Below, piece by piece: positions 43,321 to 60,962 of a stretch of 64,000 nt of DNA; position 1 is the stretch's first letter; each line of letters starts with the position of its first letter. Position numbers and translations under genes: made by a program. Source of the stretch: Pseudomonas tohonis. Its GTDB lineage: Bacteria > Pseudomonadota > Gammaproteobacteria > Pseudomonadales > Pseudomonadaceae. The notes under the pieces were generated by a model, which did no database searches, was not told the origin of the DNA, and was given only the letters and a program-made list of their open reading frames with translations. The stretch covers positions 6,762,063 through 6,826,062 of the forward strand of contig NZ_AP023189.1 of assembly GCF_012767755.2 (NCBI RefSeq), read 5' to 3'.

Positions 43321-45092
43321 ACGGCGACGTAGTAGGACAGCAGCTGCAGCGGCAGGGTGTAGAGGATCGGTGCCAGGGTATCGAGGATGTGCGGCATGGC
43401 CACCACGTGGGTGCCCTCGCCGTTGTCGATGCCGGCTTCACGATCGGCGAAGACGATCAGCTGGCCGCCACGGGCGCGGACTTCCTGGAGGTTGGACTTG
43501 AGCTTCTCGACCAGCTCGTTGTTCGGCGCGACGGTGACCACCGGCATGTCGCTGTCCACCAGCGCCAGGGGGCCGTGCTTGAGCTCACCGGCCGGGTAGG
43601 CTTCGGCGTGGATGTAGGAGATCTCCTTGAGCTTGAGCGCGCCTTCCATCGCCACCGGGTACTGGGCGCCGCGGCCGAGGAACAGGGTGTGGTGCTTCTC
43701 GGCGAACAGTTCGGCTACCTTTTCCACGGTCTTGTCCATGGCCAGGGCCTCGCCCAGGTGGGTCGGCAGGCGACGCAGGGCTTCCACCAGCTCCGCCTCG
43801 CGGGCCTTGTCCAGGCTGCCACGCACCTGGCCGAGGCTCAGGGTCAGCAGCAGCAGGGACACCAGCTGGGTGGTGAAGGCCTTGGTGGAGGCGACGCCGA
43901 TCTCCGGGCCGGCCAGGGTCAGCAGGGTGAGGTCGGACTCGCGCACCAGGGAGCTGGTGCCGACGTTGCAGATGGCCAGGCTGGCGAGGTAGCCCAGCGC
44001 ATTGGCATTGCGCAGGGCGGCCAGGGTGTCGGCGGTCTCGCCGGACTGGGAAATGGTCACGAACAGGGTGTCGGGCTGCACCACGACCTTGCGGTAGCGG
44101 AACTCGCTGGCCACTTCGACCTGGCAGGGGATGCCGGCGAGGTCTTCGAGCCAGTAACGGGCGACCATGCCGGCGTGGTAGCTGGTGCCGCAGGCGACGA
44201 TCTGCACGTTGCGCACCTTGGCGAACAGTTCGGCGGCTTGCGGGCCGAAGGCCTGGACCAGCACATGGTCGGTACCCAGGCGGCCTTCGAGGGTGCGTTG
44301 CACGACCTTGGGCTGCTCGTGGATTTCCTTGAGCATGAAGTGGCGGTACTCGCCCTTGTCGGCGGCCTCGGCGCCTTCGTGGTACTGCACGGCCTCGCGT
44401 TGCACCGCGTTGCCTTGCTGGTCCCAGACCTGGACGCTGTCGCGGCGGATCTCGGCGATATCGCCCTCCTCCAGGTACATGAAGCGGTCGGTCACCTGGC
44501 GCAGGGCCAACTGGTCGGAGGCGAGGAAGTTCTCACCCAGGCCCAGGCCAATGACCAGCGGGCTGCCGCTGCGGGCGGCGAGCAGGCGGTCGGGCTGGGC
44601 GCGGTTGATCACCGCCAGGCCGTAGGCGCCGTGCAACTGCGGGACGACGGCCTTGAGGGCGACGGCCAGGTCGCCGGCCTCCTTGAGGGTGTGGTGCAGC
44701 AGGTGGACGATGACTTCGGTGTCGGTGTCGGAGGTGAATGCGTAGCCGAGCCCCTTGAGGCGCGCGCGCAGGGCTTCGTGGTTCTCGATGATGCCGTTGT
44801 GCACCAGCGCCAGGTCGCCGGAGAAGTGCGGATGGGCGTTGTGCTCGGTGGGTGCGCCGTGGGTGGCCCAGCGGGTGTGAGCGATGCCGAGGCGGCCGGC
44901 CAGGGGCTGCTCGACCAGGGCCTGCTCCAGCTCGCTGACCTTGCCCACGCGGCGGCGGCGCTGCAGGCCACCGTCGTTGTCCAGCACGGCGACGCCTGCG
45001 CTATCGTAGCCGCGGTACTCGAGTCTCTTGAGGCCTTCCACGAGGATGGCGGTGATGTTCCGTTCAGCTACTGCGCCGACGATGCCACACAT
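43260..45092 (-). CDS. glmS: Glucosamine-6-phosphate synthase
   Basis: GlmS makes glucosamine-6-phosphate from fructose-6-phosphate and glutamine, the entry step to peptidoglycan and lipopolysaccharide amino sugars. The 610-residue protein begins [13 protein letters not shown], with the catalytic Cys next to the start Met. The glutaminase block [16 protein letters not shown] and two SIS domains ([24 protein letters not shown]) follow, and it ends LAKSVTVE. Its coding end is intact, so both insertions left it functional, as is normal for Tn7-type targeting. Confidence 0.97.
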   Translation of the reverse strand: MCGIVGAVAERNITAILVEGLKRLEYRGYDSAGVAVLDNDGGLQRRRRVGKVSELEQALVEQPLAGRLGIAHTRWATHGAPTEHNAHPHFSGDLALVHNGIIENHEALRARLKGLGYAFTSDTDTEVIVHLLHHTLKEAGDLAVALKAVVPQLHGAYGLAVINRAQPDRLLAARSGSPLVIGLGLGENFLASDQLALRQVTDRFMYLEEGDIAEIRRDSVQVWDQQGNAVQREAVQYHEGAEAADKGEYRHFMLKEIHEQPKVVQRTLEGRLGTDHVLVQAFGPQAAELFAKVRNVQIVACGTSYHAGMVARYWLEDLAGIPCQVEVASEFRYRKVVVQPDTLFVTISQSGETADTLAALRNANALGYLASLAICNVGTSSLVRESDLTLLTLAGPEIGVASTKAFTTQLVSLLLLTLSLGQVRGSLDKAREAELVEALRRLPTHLGEALAMDKTVEKVAELFAEKHHTLFLGRGAQYPVAMEGALKLKEISYIHAEAYPAGELKHGPLALVDSDMPVVTVAPNNELVEKLKSNLQEVRARGGQLIVFADREAGIDNGEGTHVVAMPHILDTLAPILYTLPLQLLSYYVAVLKGTDVDQPRNLAKSVTVE

Positions 45093-45104
45093 GATGTTCT
45101 CTCC

Positions 45105-45875
45105 TCAGTTATCCACAGGCGCGCAGACCAGGGTGATGCCCCGCGCCTCTATCTGTTGCCGAGCGTCCTGGGGCAGGCGCTCGTCGGTGATCAGGGTATG
45201 GACGCTGCTCCAGGGCAGCTCCAGGTTGGGGATGCGCCGGCCGACCTTGTCCGCCTCGACCATGACGATCACCTCGCGGGCCACCTCGGCCATGACCCGG
45301 GACAGGCCGAGCAGCTCGTTGAAGGTGGTGGTGCCGCGCTGCAGGTCGATGCCGTCGGCACCGATGAACAGCTGGTCGAAGTCGTAGGAGCGCAGCACCT
45401 GCTCGGCCACCTGGCCCTGGAAGGACTCTGAATGCGGATCCCAGGTGCCGCCGGTCATCAGTAGCACCGGCTCCTGTTCCAGGTCACGCAGGGCCGTGGC
45501 GACGTTCAGTGAGTTGGTCATCACCACCAGGCCGGGGCGATGGCCCAGCTCGGGAATCAGCGCGGCGGTGGTGCTGCCGCTGTCGACAATGATCCGGGCG
45601 TGTTCACGGATGCGAGCGGCAGCGGCGCGGGCGATGGCCTGCTTGTGCCGGGACACCGGCTGGCTGGCCTCGACCATGAACTCCTGGGGCACGGGAACGG
45701 CGCCGCCGTAGCGACGCAGGAGCAGGCCGTTGGCTTCCAGGGCGGCAAGATCCTTGCGGATGGTGACTTCCGAGGTGGCGAAACCCTTGGCGAGCGCATC
45801 GACACTGACTTCGCCCTGTTCGGCGAGCAGGGCGAGGATGGCATGGCGGCGCTGAGGTGTGTTGCGCTTCGACAT
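45105..45875 (-). CDS. glmR: DeoR/GlpR-family regulator next to glmS
   Basis: A 256-residue repressor-type protein. The N-terminal DeoR HTH (RRHAILALLAEQGEVSVDALA, SEVTIRKDLAALEANGLLLRRYGGA) is followed by the sugar-phosphate-binding domain (IVDSGSTTAALIPEL). In Pseudomonas the gene in this place is called glmR and is linked to glmS control. I use the Met at 45875, where the DeoR homology starts. The gap to glmS is only 12 bp, so the two can be co-transcribed. Confidence 0.85.
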   Translation of the reverse strand: MSKRNTPQRRHAILALLAEQGEVSVDALAKGFATSEVTIRKDLAALEANGLLLRRYGGAVPVPQEFMVEASQPVSRHKQAIARAAAARIREHARIIVDSGSTTAALIPELGHRPGLVVMTNSLNVATALRDLEQEPVLLMTGGTWDPHSESFQGQVAEQVLRSYDFDQLFIGADGIDLQRGTTTFNELLGLSRVMAEVAREVIVMVEADKVGRRIPNLELPWSSVHTLITDERLPQDARQQIEARGITLVCAPVDN

Positions 45876-46016
45876 CTCGTAAGTTTCGATTCGAAAGAAA
45901 AGTCTGCGAATCAAAACTCATGACTCTGGCCGAGTCAACCCCGGAAATGACAGAAGGCGACCTGGGTCGCCTTCTGCAGAGCCTGCCGTTTATCCACAGG
46001 CGGGGTTATCCACAGC

Positions 46017-47378
46017 TCACTTCTTCTTCACGGGCCGCTTCCAGCCTTCGATGTTGCGCTGCTTCGCGCGACCCACGGCCAAGGCGTGGGCGGGGACGTC
46101 CTGGGTGATGACGGAGCCGGCACCGGTGGTGGAGCCGTCGCCCAGGCTGACCGGGGCGACCAGGGCGCTGTTGGAGCCGATGAAGACATCCTCGCCCATG
46201 ACGGTGCGGGACTTGTTGGCGCCGTCGTAGTTGCAGGTGATGGTGCCGGCGCCGATGTTGGTGCGCGCGCCGATCTCGGCGTCGCCCAGGTAGCTCAGGT
46301 GGCCGGCCTTGGCGCCCTCGCCCATCACGGCGTTCTTCAGCTCGACGAAGTTGCCCACATGGGCCTTGGCACCCAGTACCGCCCCCGGGCGCAGGCGGGC
46401 GAACGGGCCGCAGTCGGCGCCTTCGCCCAGCTCGGCGCCATCCAGGTGGCTGTTGGCTTTGACTATGGCGCCGCGGCGCAGGGTGCTGTCCTTGATCACG
46501 CAGTTGGGGCCGATCTGGACGTCGTCCTCGATCACAACGCGGCCCTCGAGGATCACGTTCACGTCGATCAGCACGTCGCGGCCGACGCTCGCTTCACCCC
46601 GCAGGTCGAAACGCGCAGGGTCCAGCAGGGTCACGCCCTGGGCCATCAGGCGGCGGGCGGCACGCTTCTGGTAGTGCCGCTCGAGGTCGGAAAGCTGGAT
46701 GCGGTCGTTGGCGCCCTGCACTTCCATGGCGTCCAGGGGCTGCTCGGTGGCCACCACCAGGCCGTCGGCGACCGCCATGGCGATGACGTCGGTGAGGTAG
46801 TACTCGCCCTGGACGTTGTCGTTGGAGAGGCGCCCCAGCCAGTCGGCCAGGCGCTTGCCGGGCACGGCGAGGATGCCGGTGTTGCCTTCGCGGATGGCAC
46901 GCTGCTCGTGGCTGGCGTCCTTGTGCTCGACGATGGCCTTCACCACGCCCTGCCCGTCCCGCACGATGCGACCGTAGCCGGTGGGGTCTTCCAGCTCGAC
47001 GGTGAGCAGCGCCAGTTGCTCGGGGCCGACTTTCTGCAGCAGGCGCTCGAGGGTCTCCACTTCGATCAGCGGCACGTCGCCGTAGAGGATCAGCACGCGC
47101 TCGGCGCTGATTTGCGGCAGGGCCTGGGCCACGGCGTGGCCGGTTCCCAGCTGCTGTTCCTGGATCACGAAGCCGAGGTCGTCGGCCGCCAGTCGCTCCT
47201 TGACCCTGTCGGCGCCGTGGCCGATCACCACGTGGATGCCCTGGGGCTTTAGCTTGCGGGCGCTGTCGATGACGTGGCCGAGCATAGGCTTGCCCGCGAC
47301 GGGGTGGAGGACCTTGGGCAGGGCCGAGCGCATGCGGGTGCCCTGGCCGGCGGCGAGGATGACGATATCGAGCGACAT
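46017..47378 (-). CDS. glmU: Bifunctional GlmU
   Basis: GlmU acetylates glucosamine-1-phosphate and couples it to UTP, giving UDP-GlcNAc. The 453-residue protein from the Met at 47378 has the pyrophosphorylase loop [19 protein letters not shown] at the start, and a C-terminal left-handed beta-helix of hexapeptide repeats ([31 protein letters not shown]). Together with glmS it makes the amino-sugar pathway contiguous. The 45876-46016 stretch between it and glmR holds no gene. Confidence 0.96.
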   Translation of the reverse strand: MSLDIVILAAGQGTRMRSALPKVLHPVAGKPMLGHVIDSARKLKPQGIHVVIGHGADRVKERLAADDLGFVIQEQQLGTGHAVAQALPQISAERVLILYGDVPLIEVETLERLLQKVGPEQLALLTVELEDPTGYGRIVRDGQGVVKAIVEHKDASHEQRAIREGNTGILAVPGKRLADWLGRLSNDNVQGEYYLTDVIAMAVADGLVVATEQPLDAMEVQGANDRIQLSDLERHYQKRAARRLMAQGVTLLDPARFDLRGEASVGRDVLIDVNVILEGRVVIEDDVQIGPNCVIKDSTLRRGAIVKANSHLDGAELGEGADCGPFARLRPGAVLGAKAHVGNFVELKNAVMGEGAKAGHLSYLGDAEIGARTNIGAGTITCNYDGANKSRTVMGEDVFIGSNSALVAPVSLGDGSTTGAGSVITQDVPAHALAVGRAKQRNIEGWKRPVKKK

Positions 47379-47424
47379 GGAGGGTGGTTCCGAGCCTGTG
47401 GATAACCGGCTGAGCCGGAAAAGA

Positions 47425-47450
47425 AAAAGGGTAGCCAAGGCTACCCTTTT
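47425..47450 (-). terminator. Terminator of the atp operon
   Basis: AAAAGGGTAGCC and GGCTACCCTTTT pair around AA, followed on the minus strand by more T. It lies 27 bp after the atpC stop and just before glmU. Confidence 0.8.
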
Positions 47451-47476
47451 ACTCGCTTGCGATGAAGAGCGCGGGA

Positions 47477-47902
47477 TCAGCCGCCGAACTTCTTGCGGAT
47501 CTGCTGGACGGTGCGCAGTTGTGCCGCAGCCTCGGCCAGACGAGCAGCAGCAGCGGAGTAATCGAACTCCGCGCCCTGCTCGTGCAGGGCCTTCTCAGCA
47601 GCCTTGAGGGACTCCTGAGCAGCCGCTTCGTCCAGGTCGCCAGCGCGCAGAACGGTGTCGGCCAGGACCTTCACCATGTTCGGCTGAACTTCGAGGAAAC
47701 CACCGGAGATGTAGTACACCTCCTCCTCGCCACCCTGCTTCACCACGCGGATCGGGCCCGGCTTGAGGTCGGTGATCAGCGGGGCGTGGCCCGGCGCGAT
47801 ACCCAGATCGCCGAGGTTGCCGTGCGCAATCACCATCTCCACCAGACCGGAGAAGATCTCCGCTTCGGCGCTGACGATATCGCAATGGACAGTAATAGCC
47901 AT
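47477..47902 (-). CDS. atpC: ATP synthase epsilon subunit
   Basis: The epsilon subunit of the F1 central stalk, which couples rotation and inhibits ATP hydrolysis. It has 141 residues and starts [20 protein letters not shown], with [20 protein letters not shown] typical of the beta-sandwich domain, then a two-helix C-terminus. It is the last gene of the operon, 43 bp after atpD. Confidence 0.96.
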   Translation of the reverse strand: MAITVHCDIVSAEAEIFSGLVEMVIAHGNLGDLGIAPGHAPLITDLKPGPIRVVKQGGEEEVYYISGGFLEVQPNMVKVLADTVLRAGDLDEAAAQESLKAAEKALHEQGAEFDYSAAAARLAEAAAQLRTVQQIRKKFGG

Positions 47903-47945
47903 ACGCTTGCCTCACGTAAGCGCCCGTTGCCGGGCGCCCAGGGGG

Positions 47946-49352
<1,407 letters not shown>

Positions 49353-50213
49353 TTAAACCGCGGCAGCGCCGCCGACGATTTCCGAGATCTCTTGGGTGAT
49401 CGCAGCCTGACGGGCCTTGTTGTAGACCAGCTGAAGTTCGCTGATCAGGTCACCGGCGTTGTCAGTGGCGTTCTTCATCGCGATCATCCGCGCCGCTTGT
49501 TCGGCTGCGTTGTTCTCGACGACCGCCTGGTACACCTGCGACTCCACGTAGCGCACCATCAGGCCGTCCAGCAGCTCTTTGGCGTCGGGTTCGTAGAGAT
49601 AGTCCCAGTGGTGCTTGAGATCCTGGTCGGCATCTGCCACCAGCGGAACCAGCTGCTCCACGGTTGGCTTCTGGGTCATGGTGTTGATGAACTTGTTGGA
49701 CACCACCGAGAGACGGTCGATACGACCTTCCAGGTAGGCATCCAGCATCACCTTGACGCTGCCGATCAGGTCGTTGATCGAAGGCTCTTCGCCGAGTTGG
49801 CTGATGGCTGCGACGACGTTGCCGCCGAAGTTGCGGAAGAATGCCGCACCTTTGCTGCCGATCACGCAGAGATCGATCTCCACGCCCTTCTCGCGGTTCG
49901 CCGACATGTCCTTGACCAGGGCCTTGAACAGGTTGGTGTTCAAGCCACCGCACAGACCACGGTCACTGCTCACCACGACATAACCGATGCGCTTGATTTC
50001 ACGCTCGATCATGAACGGATGGCGGTACTCCGGGTTGGCGTTGGCCAGATGACCAATCACCTGACGGATACGCTCCGCATAGGGACGGCTGGCAGCCATG
50101 CGCATTTGAGCCCTGCGCATCTTGCTGACGGCCACCTTTTCCATGGCGCTGGTGATCTTTTGCGTGCTTTTGATGCTCGCAATCTTGCTGCGAATCTCTT
50201 TTGCGCCTGCCAT
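49353..50213 (-). CDS. atpG: ATP synthase gamma subunit
   Basis: The rotating shaft of F1. The 286-residue protein has the long N-terminal coiled-coil helix ([20 protein letters not shown]) and the conserved C-terminal helix ([20 protein letters not shown]). [15 protein letters not shown] is the gamma signature. It follows atpA by 50 bp. Confidence 0.96.
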   Translation of the reverse strand: MAGAKEIRSKIASIKSTQKITSAMEKVAVSKMRRAQMRMAASRPYAERIRQVIGHLANANPEYRHPFMIEREIKRIGYVVVSSDRGLCGGLNTNLFKALVKDMSANREKGVEIDLCVIGSKGAAFFRNFGGNVVAAISQLGEEPSINDLIGSVKVMLDAYLEGRIDRLSVVSNKFINTMTQKPTVEQLVPLVADADQDLKHHWDYLYEPDAKELLDGLMVRYVESQVYQAVVENNAAEQAARMIAMKNATDNAGDLISELQLVYNKARQAAITQEISEIVGGAAAV

Positions 50214-50263
50214 TTGACACCTATCGGGTTAGCAGGCGGGCGTCTTGCGACGCCCGCTGCGGC

Positions 50264-51808
<1,545 letters not shown>

Positions 51809-51829
51809 TGCTCTGCTGCCCCTTCAAAC

Positions 51830-52366
51830 TCAAGATTTCAACGCTTCGGCCAGTTTCGCGAGCTTGCCGCGAACCGAGCCATCGATAACCAGGTCGCCGG
51901 CGCGGATGACGACACCGCCTATAAGGCTGGCATCCTCCGCGGCGTGCAGACGCACTTCCCGGCTGAGCCGTGCGCTGAGAACCTTGGCGAGTTTGTCTTG
52001 CTGTTCAGTGTTCAATGCGAAGGCACTGGTGACTTCCACATCGATCGACTTCTCCTGCTCGGCCTTGTACAGCTCGAACAGGTTGGCGATCTCCGGCAGC
52101 AGCACGAGGCGGCTGTTCTCGGACAGGATGTGGACGAAATTACTCGCCGATGCATCGAACTTGTCACCAACCACCTCGACAAAGGTGTTGGCTTTTTCTT
52201 CGCTCGTCAGACGCGGGGCTTTGAGCACTTGCTGCATGGTGGTGTCCTGGGACACCGCAGCGGCCAGGCCTAGCATGGCCGACCAGGCGGCCAGCTGCTG
52301 ATGGGCCTGGGCGTACTCGAAAGCAGCCTTGGCGTAAGGTCGGGCCAGCGTGGTCAGTTCTGCCAT
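51830..52366 (-). CDS. atpH: ATP synthase delta subunit
   Basis: It links F1 to the peripheral stalk. The 178-residue protein starts [20 protein letters not shown] and has the C-terminal signature [20 protein letters not shown]. It sits 12 bp after atpF. Confidence 0.96.
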   Translation of the reverse strand: MAELTTLARPYAKAAFEYAQAHQQLAAWSAMLGLAAAVSQDTTMQQVLKAPRLTSEEKANTFVEVVGDKFDASASNFVHILSENSRLVLLPEIANLFELYKAEQEKSIDVEVTSAFALNTEQQDKLAKVLSARLSREVRLHAAEDASLIGGVVIRAGDLVIDGSVRGKLAKLAEALKS

Positions 52367-52378
52367 GATCGCCCTCGC

Positions 52379-52849
52379 TTAGATTTCGGCGGCCAGTTTG
52401 TTAACCAGCTCCGCGTGCGCGTTTTGATCGATAGTGGCACCCAGGATCTTCTCGGCACCGCCGACGGCCAGGCTACCCAGTTGGGCGCGCAGCGCGTCTT
52501 TGACGCTGTTCAGTTCCTGCTCGATCTCGGCCTGAGCCTGCGACTTCAGTCGCTCGCCTTCCACACGGGCCTGATCGCGAGCTTCGTCGACGATCTGGGT
52601 ACCGCGTTTCTTGGCCTGCTCAATGATTTCAGCTGCCTGGGCCTTGGCTTCGCGCAGTTGCTGGGCCACTTTTTCGTGGGCCAGCTCCAGGTCACGAGCC
52701 GCGCGATTGGCAGCGTCCAGGCCGTCGGCGATCTTCTTCTGACGGTCGCGCAGTGCCGTGATGACCGGAGGCCACACGAACTTCATGCAGAACAGTACGA
52801 AGATGAAGAACGCGACGGACTGGCCGATCAGGGTTGCATTAATGTTCAC
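52379..52849 (-). CDS. atpF: ATP synthase b subunit
   Basis: The peripheral stalk of F0F1. It has 156 residues: one N-terminal membrane helix ([22 protein letters not shown]) and a long charged coiled coil. It is the expected length for this subunit. Confidence 0.96.
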   Translation of the reverse strand: MNINATLIGQSVAFFIFVLFCMKFVWPPVITALRDRQKKIADGLDAANRAARDLELAHEKVAQQLREAKAQAAEIIEQAKKRGTQIVDEARDQARVEGERLKSQAQAEIEQELNSVKDALRAQLGSLAVGGAEKILGATIDQNAHAELVNKLAAEI

Positions 52850-52897
52850 GCCAACACCTCGCTCGTTCGTTGTCAGTCCAATCCTCTGCGAAGAGGA

Positions 52898-53335
<438 letters not shown>

Positions 53336-53345
53336 AGCTGCGTTC

Positions 53346-54639
<1,294 letters not shown>

Positions 54640-54786
54640 CGCAGCGGGTCCTCTGAGTCGGCGCCTCGAATCAATAACTTGGCATAGTTTGTGCCGACAA
54701 AATTGCGCGCAGAGTATAGGGGCGGAATACCCCCTGTTCAACTGCCGGGTAGTGAATTCCGACCGCGCGCTACATGGCCAAATGTT

Positions 54787-55659
54787 TCAACGGATGTGGG
54801 CCAGAACGCCCTGCAACTCATCGAGGGAGTTGTAGCGGATGACCAGTTGGCCCTTGCCCTTCTGGCCGTGCTTGATCTGCACCGGAGCGCCCAACCGCTC
54901 AGCGAGGCGCTGTTCGAGGCGACTGATGTCCGGATCGGCCTTGACCGGTTCGACAGCTTTGTCCTTGCTGCTCAGCCACTGGCGTACCAGTGCCTCGGTT
55001 TGGCGCACGGTCAGGCCTCGTGCGACAACATGTCGCGCCCCTTCAACCTGCTGTTCGGCCGGCAATCCGAGCAATGCACGGGCATGGCCCATTTCCAGAT
55101 CGCCATGGGAAAGCAGGGTCTTGATCTCCTCGGGGAGGGCGATCAGGCGCAGCAGGTTGGTGATGGTCACGCGCGATTTGCCGACCGCCTCGGCGACCTG
55201 CTGCTGGGTCAGCTGGAATTCCTGCTGCAGTCGCTGCAGGGCGACGGCTTCCTCGATCGGGTTGAGGTCCTCGCGCTGGATGTTCTCGATCAGCGCCATG
55301 GCGATGGCGGCTTCGTCCGGCACCTCGCGCACCAGGGCGGGGATGCGGTCCAGGCCGGCCTGGTGGCTGGCACGCCAGCGACGTTCACCGGCGATGATCT
55401 CGAAGCGCCCGCCGTCGATGGGGCGCACCACGATGGGTTGCATGACGCCCTGGGCGCGAATGGACTGGGCCAGCTCCTCGAGGGCGGTGGGGTCCATGTC
55501 ACGACGGGGTTGGTACTTGCCACGCTGGATCAGTTCCAGGGGGAGGTTCTGCAGCTCGCGAGTATCGGCCTTGGCGGCCTCCTCCTGCAGGACGGTGGGG
55601 GTAGTTCCGCCCAGCAGGGCGTCCAGGCCGCGGCCCAGACCTCTTTTTTTCGCTGCCAT
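54787..55659 (-). CDS. parB: Chromosome partitioning protein ParB
   Basis: A CTP-dependent clamp that binds parS sites near the origin. The 290-residue protein has MAAKKRGLGRGLDALLGG at the start, the GERRWRASHQAGL (CTP/ParB box) motif, an HTH with VAEAVGKSRVTITNLLRL and a C-terminal dimer domain. It follows parA by 9 bp. Confidence 0.96.
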   Translation of the reverse strand: MAAKKRGLGRGLDALLGGTTPTVLQEEAAKADTRELQNLPLELIQRGKYQPRRDMDPTALEELAQSIRAQGVMQPIVVRPIDGGRFEIIAGERRWRASHQAGLDRIPALVREVPDEAAIAMALIENIQREDLNPIEEAVALQRLQQEFQLTQQQVAEAVGKSRVTITNLLRLIALPEEIKTLLSHGDLEMGHARALLGLPAEQQVEGARHVVARGLTVRQTEALVRQWLSSKDKAVEPVKADPDISRLEQRLAERLGAPVQIKHGQKGKGQLVIRYNSLDELQGVLAHIR

Positions 55660-55668
55660 GCGGTTTCC

Positions 55669-56457
55669 TTATGCGGTAGCGGTTTTGGCGTTCGCACGCT
55701 GGCGGCGAACCAGCTCGCCGGCCAGCGCCAGGTAGGCGATGGCGCCACGGGATTGCTTGTCGTAGACCAGCGCCGGCATGCCGAAGCTGGGGGCCTCGGC
55801 GAGGCGGACGTTACGAGGGATGACGGCGTCGTACAGCTTGTCGCCGAAATGCTCCTTGAGCTGGGCGGTGACATCGTTGGTGAGGCTGATGCGCGGGTCG
55901 TACATGGTGCGCAGCAGGCCTTCGATCTTCAGGCTCGGGTTGAGCAGCTGGCCGATGCGCTGGATGCTGTTGACCAGATCCGACAACCCTTCGAGCGCGT
56001 AGTACTCGCACTGCATGGGGATGATCACGCCGTCGGCGGCGACCAGGGCGTTGATGGTCAGCATGTTCAGCGACGGCGGGCAGTCGATGAGGATGTAGTC
56101 GTAGTTCTCGCGGATCGGCGCCAGCGCATAGCGCAGCCGGCTCTCCTTCATCTTCATTTCCAGCAGGGCGACTTCGGCGGCGGTCAGGTCGCGGTTCGCC
56201 GGCAGCAGCTGGTAGCCGCCGTGCTCGGAGAACTGCATGGCCTCGGCCAGGTCGCACTCGCCGATCAGCACGTCGTAGATCGAGTTCTCCAGGGCGTGCT
56301 TGTCGATGCCGCTGCCCATGGTCGCGTTGCCCTGGGGGTCGAGGTCGATCAGCAGCACGCGGCGCTTGGTCGCGACCAGCGAGGCGGCCAGGTTGATGCA
56401 GGTGGTGGTCTTGCCCACTCCACCTTTCTGGTTGGCGATCGCGAATACCTTGGCCAT
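55669..56457 (-). CDS. parA: Chromosome partitioning ATPase ParA
   Basis: A Walker-type ATPase that moves the ParB-bound origin. The 262-residue protein has the deviant Walker A QKGGVGKTTTCINLA near residue 10 and LLIDLDPQGNAT. It lies 15 bp after rsmG. Confidence 0.96.
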   Translation of the reverse strand: MAKVFAIANQKGGVGKTTTCINLAASLVATKRRVLLIDLDPQGNATMGSGIDKHALENSIYDVLIGECDLAEAMQFSEHGGYQLLPANRDLTAAEVALLEMKMKESRLRYALAPIRENYDYILIDCPPSLNMLTINALVAADGVIIPMQCEYYALEGLSDLVNSIQRIGQLLNPSLKIEGLLRTMYDPRISLTNDVTAQLKEHFGDKLYDAVIPRNVRLAEAPSFGMPALVYDKQSRGAIAYLALAGELVRRQRANAKTATA

Positions 56458-56472
56458 GGCTGCCTTTCCCCC

Positions 56473-57119
56473 TTATTCCGTGCGGCGCAGTATCAGCAGA
56501 TGGCGCTGGCCTTGGCAACCGGGAACCGCCAGGGCGTGCTCGGCTTCAAGGCGGAAGTCTTCCGGCAGTGCGACCAGCTCGTCGCTGGGGTGCACGCCCT
56601 TCATCGCCAGCCAGCGGGTGTCGCCATCGCCCAGGTGACGGGTCCAGTTGGCGAAGTCCTCCAGCGAGCTGAAGGCGCGGGAAATGATGCCGGCGAAGGG
56701 GCGCTCGGGCTGAACGGCCTCGACCCGACTGTGGATAACTTCGAGGTTGGCCAGCTTGAGCTCCAGCTTCACCTGGGTGAGGAAGCGGGTCTTCTTGCCG
56801 TTGGAGTCGAGCAGGGTGAAGCGCCGATCCGGGAACAGGATGGCCAGCGGAATGCCAGGCATGCCGCCACCGCTGCCGACGTCCAGCCAGTGGTCGCCCA
56901 GCGCGGCCACATGGGGCACGACGCTGAGGCTGTCGAGCAGGTGGCGCGAGACCATCTCGTCCGGGTCGCGCACCGCGGTCAGGTTATAGGCCTTGTTCCA
57001 CTTGATCAGCAGCGCCAGGTAGGCCAGCAGCAGTTCCTGCTGGTTGGCGGAAATTTCGACTGCGAGTTGCTGCGCACCACGGGACAGTTCGTCGGCGTGG
57101 CGGGAGGTGACCTGCGACA

Positions 57120-57120
<1 letters not shown>
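56473..57120 (-). CDS. rsmG: 16S rRNA m7G527 methyltransferase RsmG
   Basis: It methylates G527 of 16S rRNA. It has 215 residues with the SAM-binding motif [18 protein letters not shown] and [19 protein letters not shown]. The start ATG overlaps the mnmG stop by one base, as usual for the gidA-gidB pair. Confidence 0.95.
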
Positions 57121-59015
<1,895 letters not shown>

Positions 59016-59245
59016 GCACCTCGTGCCTGTTCTGTAGATGGGTAATCAGGGAAGGCGGCAAGTATAGGGACTTCCCCTCGGTGAATGAAGCCTTCTGCAC
59101 AAAAAATAGCCAACCACTCGGAGGAGTCCCTCTCTTCATCTATCCGACCGCTTTCGTTTCCCAGGCTTCGGACTAATAGAAGATAAGAGAGAAAGAATTC
59201 TTATAGAGCTTGTTCATTGTTTATATGAATGGTGTGGACGAATTT

Positions 59246-59435
59246 TGTGGATAACTACCTCAAGCCCAATATCCACGAGCGCTGCAGGCGATGATAAGCC
59301 TGTGTCGAACCTGACCGTTTCCTCCGGGTAAGCCGTGGAGGTCCTGTGGATGAAACACTGACTTACCCACAGGGCTGTTATGCCCCCCGTTATCCTCAAG
59401 CTTATGGACTGGGTTCAGGCATGGTTATGCACAGG
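59246..59435. other. DnaA-box cluster between mnmG and mnmE
   Basis: One perfect box TGTGGATAA (59246-59254) and three single-mismatch boxes (TGTGGATGA, TTACCCACA, TTATGCACA) lie in this AT-richer gap of about 500 bp. It resembles the DnaA-box-rich gaps near the pseudomonad origin. Nothing else is seen in 59016-59468. Confidence 0.5.
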
Positions 59436-59468
59436 GTTTATTTTGCCGTGTATAAGTCAATGCGCCAT

Positions 59469-59491
59469 AAAAAAGCCACCCGGAGGTGGCT
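59469..59491 (-). terminator. Terminator after mnmE
   Basis: AGCCACC and GGTGGCT pair around CGGA; six T follow on the minus strand. It lies 20 bp after the mnmE stop. Confidence 0.8.
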
Positions 59492-59510
59492 GTGCCTGGC
59501 GCAGTTGCGG

Positions 59511-60878
59511 CTATTTGCCGATGCAGAAGCTCGAGAAGATCCGCCCGAGCAGATCGTCCGAGCTGAAGGCTCCGGTGATTTCTCCAAGGGCCTGCTGCGC
59601 GTGGCGCAGATCCTCCGCCAGCAGTTCACCGGCCCCGGCCGCCGTGAGCTGATTGCGTCCGTGTTCCAGGTGGGCGCTGGCCTGGCGCAGTGCTTCCAGG
59701 TGGCGCCGGCGTGCACTGAAGCTGCTTTCCGCAGTCTGCTCGTAGCCCATGCAGGCCTTGAGGTGCTCGCGCAGCAGCTCCAGGCCATCGCCAGAGCGGG
59801 CCGAGAGACTCAGGGTCACGTGGCCGTCGGCACTGCTTTGCAGGTCGATGGTGTCGCCGGAGAGGTCCGCCTTGTTGCGGATGAGGGTCACCTTGGCCGG
59901 ATCCGGTCGACTGTCGAGGAATTCCGGCCACAGCGCGAACGGATCGGCGCTTTCGGCGGATGTGGCATCGACCACCAGCAGCACGCGATCCGCTTCCGCG
60001 ATCGCCTTGAGGGCCCGCTCCACGCCGATCTTTTCCACGTGGTCTTCGGTGTCCCGAAGGCCGGCGGTGTCCACCACATGCAGTGGCATGCCATCGATGT
60101 GGATATGTTCGCGCAACACGTCCCGGGTGGTACCGGCGATGTCGGTGACGATGGCCGCCTCGCGCCCGGCGAGTGCGTTGAGCAGGCTGGACTTGCCGGC
60201 GTTCGGTCGCCCGGCGATGACCACGGTCATGCCTTCGCGCAGCAATGCGCCCTGCCCGGCCTCGCGCAGGACTGTGGATAAGTTTTCGCGCACACCGTCG
60301 AGCAGCCCGAGTACATGGCCGTCGGCGAGAAAATCGATTTCCTCTTCCGGGAAATCGATGGCGGCTTCCACGTAGATGCGCAGCTGGATCAGTTTCTCGG
60401 TCAGGGCATGGACCCGCCGGGAGAACTCGCCCTGCAGCGAGCGCAGCGCGTTGCGGGCGGCCTGTTCGGAGCTGGCCTCGATCAGGTCGGCGATGGCTTC
60501 GGCCTGGGCCAGGTCGAGCTTGTCGTTGAGGAAGGCGCGCTCGCTGAACTCACCCGGGCGTGCCTGGCGGGCGCCGAGTTCCAGGCAGCGGCGCAGCAGC
60601 AGGTCGAGTACCACCGGGCCGCCGTGGCCCTGGAGCTCGAGTACGTCTTCTCCGGTGAAGGAGTTGGGCCCGGGGAAGTAGAGCGCCAGCCCTTCGTCCA
60701 GGGTCGCGCCGCTGGCATCGTGGAAGGGGCCGTAGTGGGCGTAGCGGGGCTTGAGCTGGCGCCCGGCCACGGCCTGGGCGATATGCGATGCCTGCGGGCC
60801 CGAGACCCGGACGATGCCGACGCCGCCACGACCCTGGGCGGTGGCGACGGCGGCGATGGTTTCACGGGGGGCGTTCAT
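59511..60878 (-). CDS. mnmE: tRNA modification GTPase MnmE
   Basis: A partner of MnmG. The 455-residue protein from the Met at 60878 ([20 protein letters not shown]) has the G1 motif [15 protein letters not shown]3 DTAGLRDTE and a C-terminal CIGK with the catalytic-type Cys. The frame upstream is open, but homology starts here. Confidence 0.96.
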   Translation of the reverse strand: MNAPRETIAAVATAQGRGGVGIVRVSGPQASHIAQAVAGRQLKPRYAHYGPFHDASGATLDEGLALYFPGPNSFTGEDVLELQGHGGPVVLDLLLRRCLELGARQARPGEFSERAFLNDKLDLAQAEAIADLIEASSEQAARNALRSLQGEFSRRVHALTEKLIQLRIYVEAAIDFPEEEIDFLADGHVLGLLDGVRENLSTVLREAGQGALLREGMTVVIAGRPNAGKSSLLNALAGREAAIVTDIAGTTRDVLREHIHIDGMPLHVVDTAGLRDTEDHVEKIGVERALKAIAEADRVLLVVDATSAESADPFALWPEFLDSRPDPAKVTLIRNKADLSGDTIDLQSSADGHVTLSLSARSGDGLELLREHLKACMGYEQTAESSFSARRRHLEALRQASAHLEHGRNQLTAAGAGELLAEDLRHAQQALGEITGAFSSDDLLGRIFSSFCIGK

Positions 60879-60911
60879 GGCGTGAACCTCGATCTGCGTG
60901 GGGCGGATAGC

Positions 60912-60939
60912 AAGACGCCCCACAGAGGGGGCGTCTTTT
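60912..60939. terminator. Terminator between yidC and mnmE
   Basis: AAGACGCCCC (60912-60921) and GGGGCGTCTT pair around a short loop, with TTTT at the plus-strand end. It separates yidC from mnmE. Confidence 0.65.
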
Positions 60940-60962
60940 CAAGCGTTGGCGAAGGTGGGCGG

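Noticed and set aside
43389..45431. 680-codon plus-strand reading frame opposite glmS and glmR
   Set aside because: It is the mirror of GC-rich codon bias in two well-known genes; composition is biased and no domain is seen.
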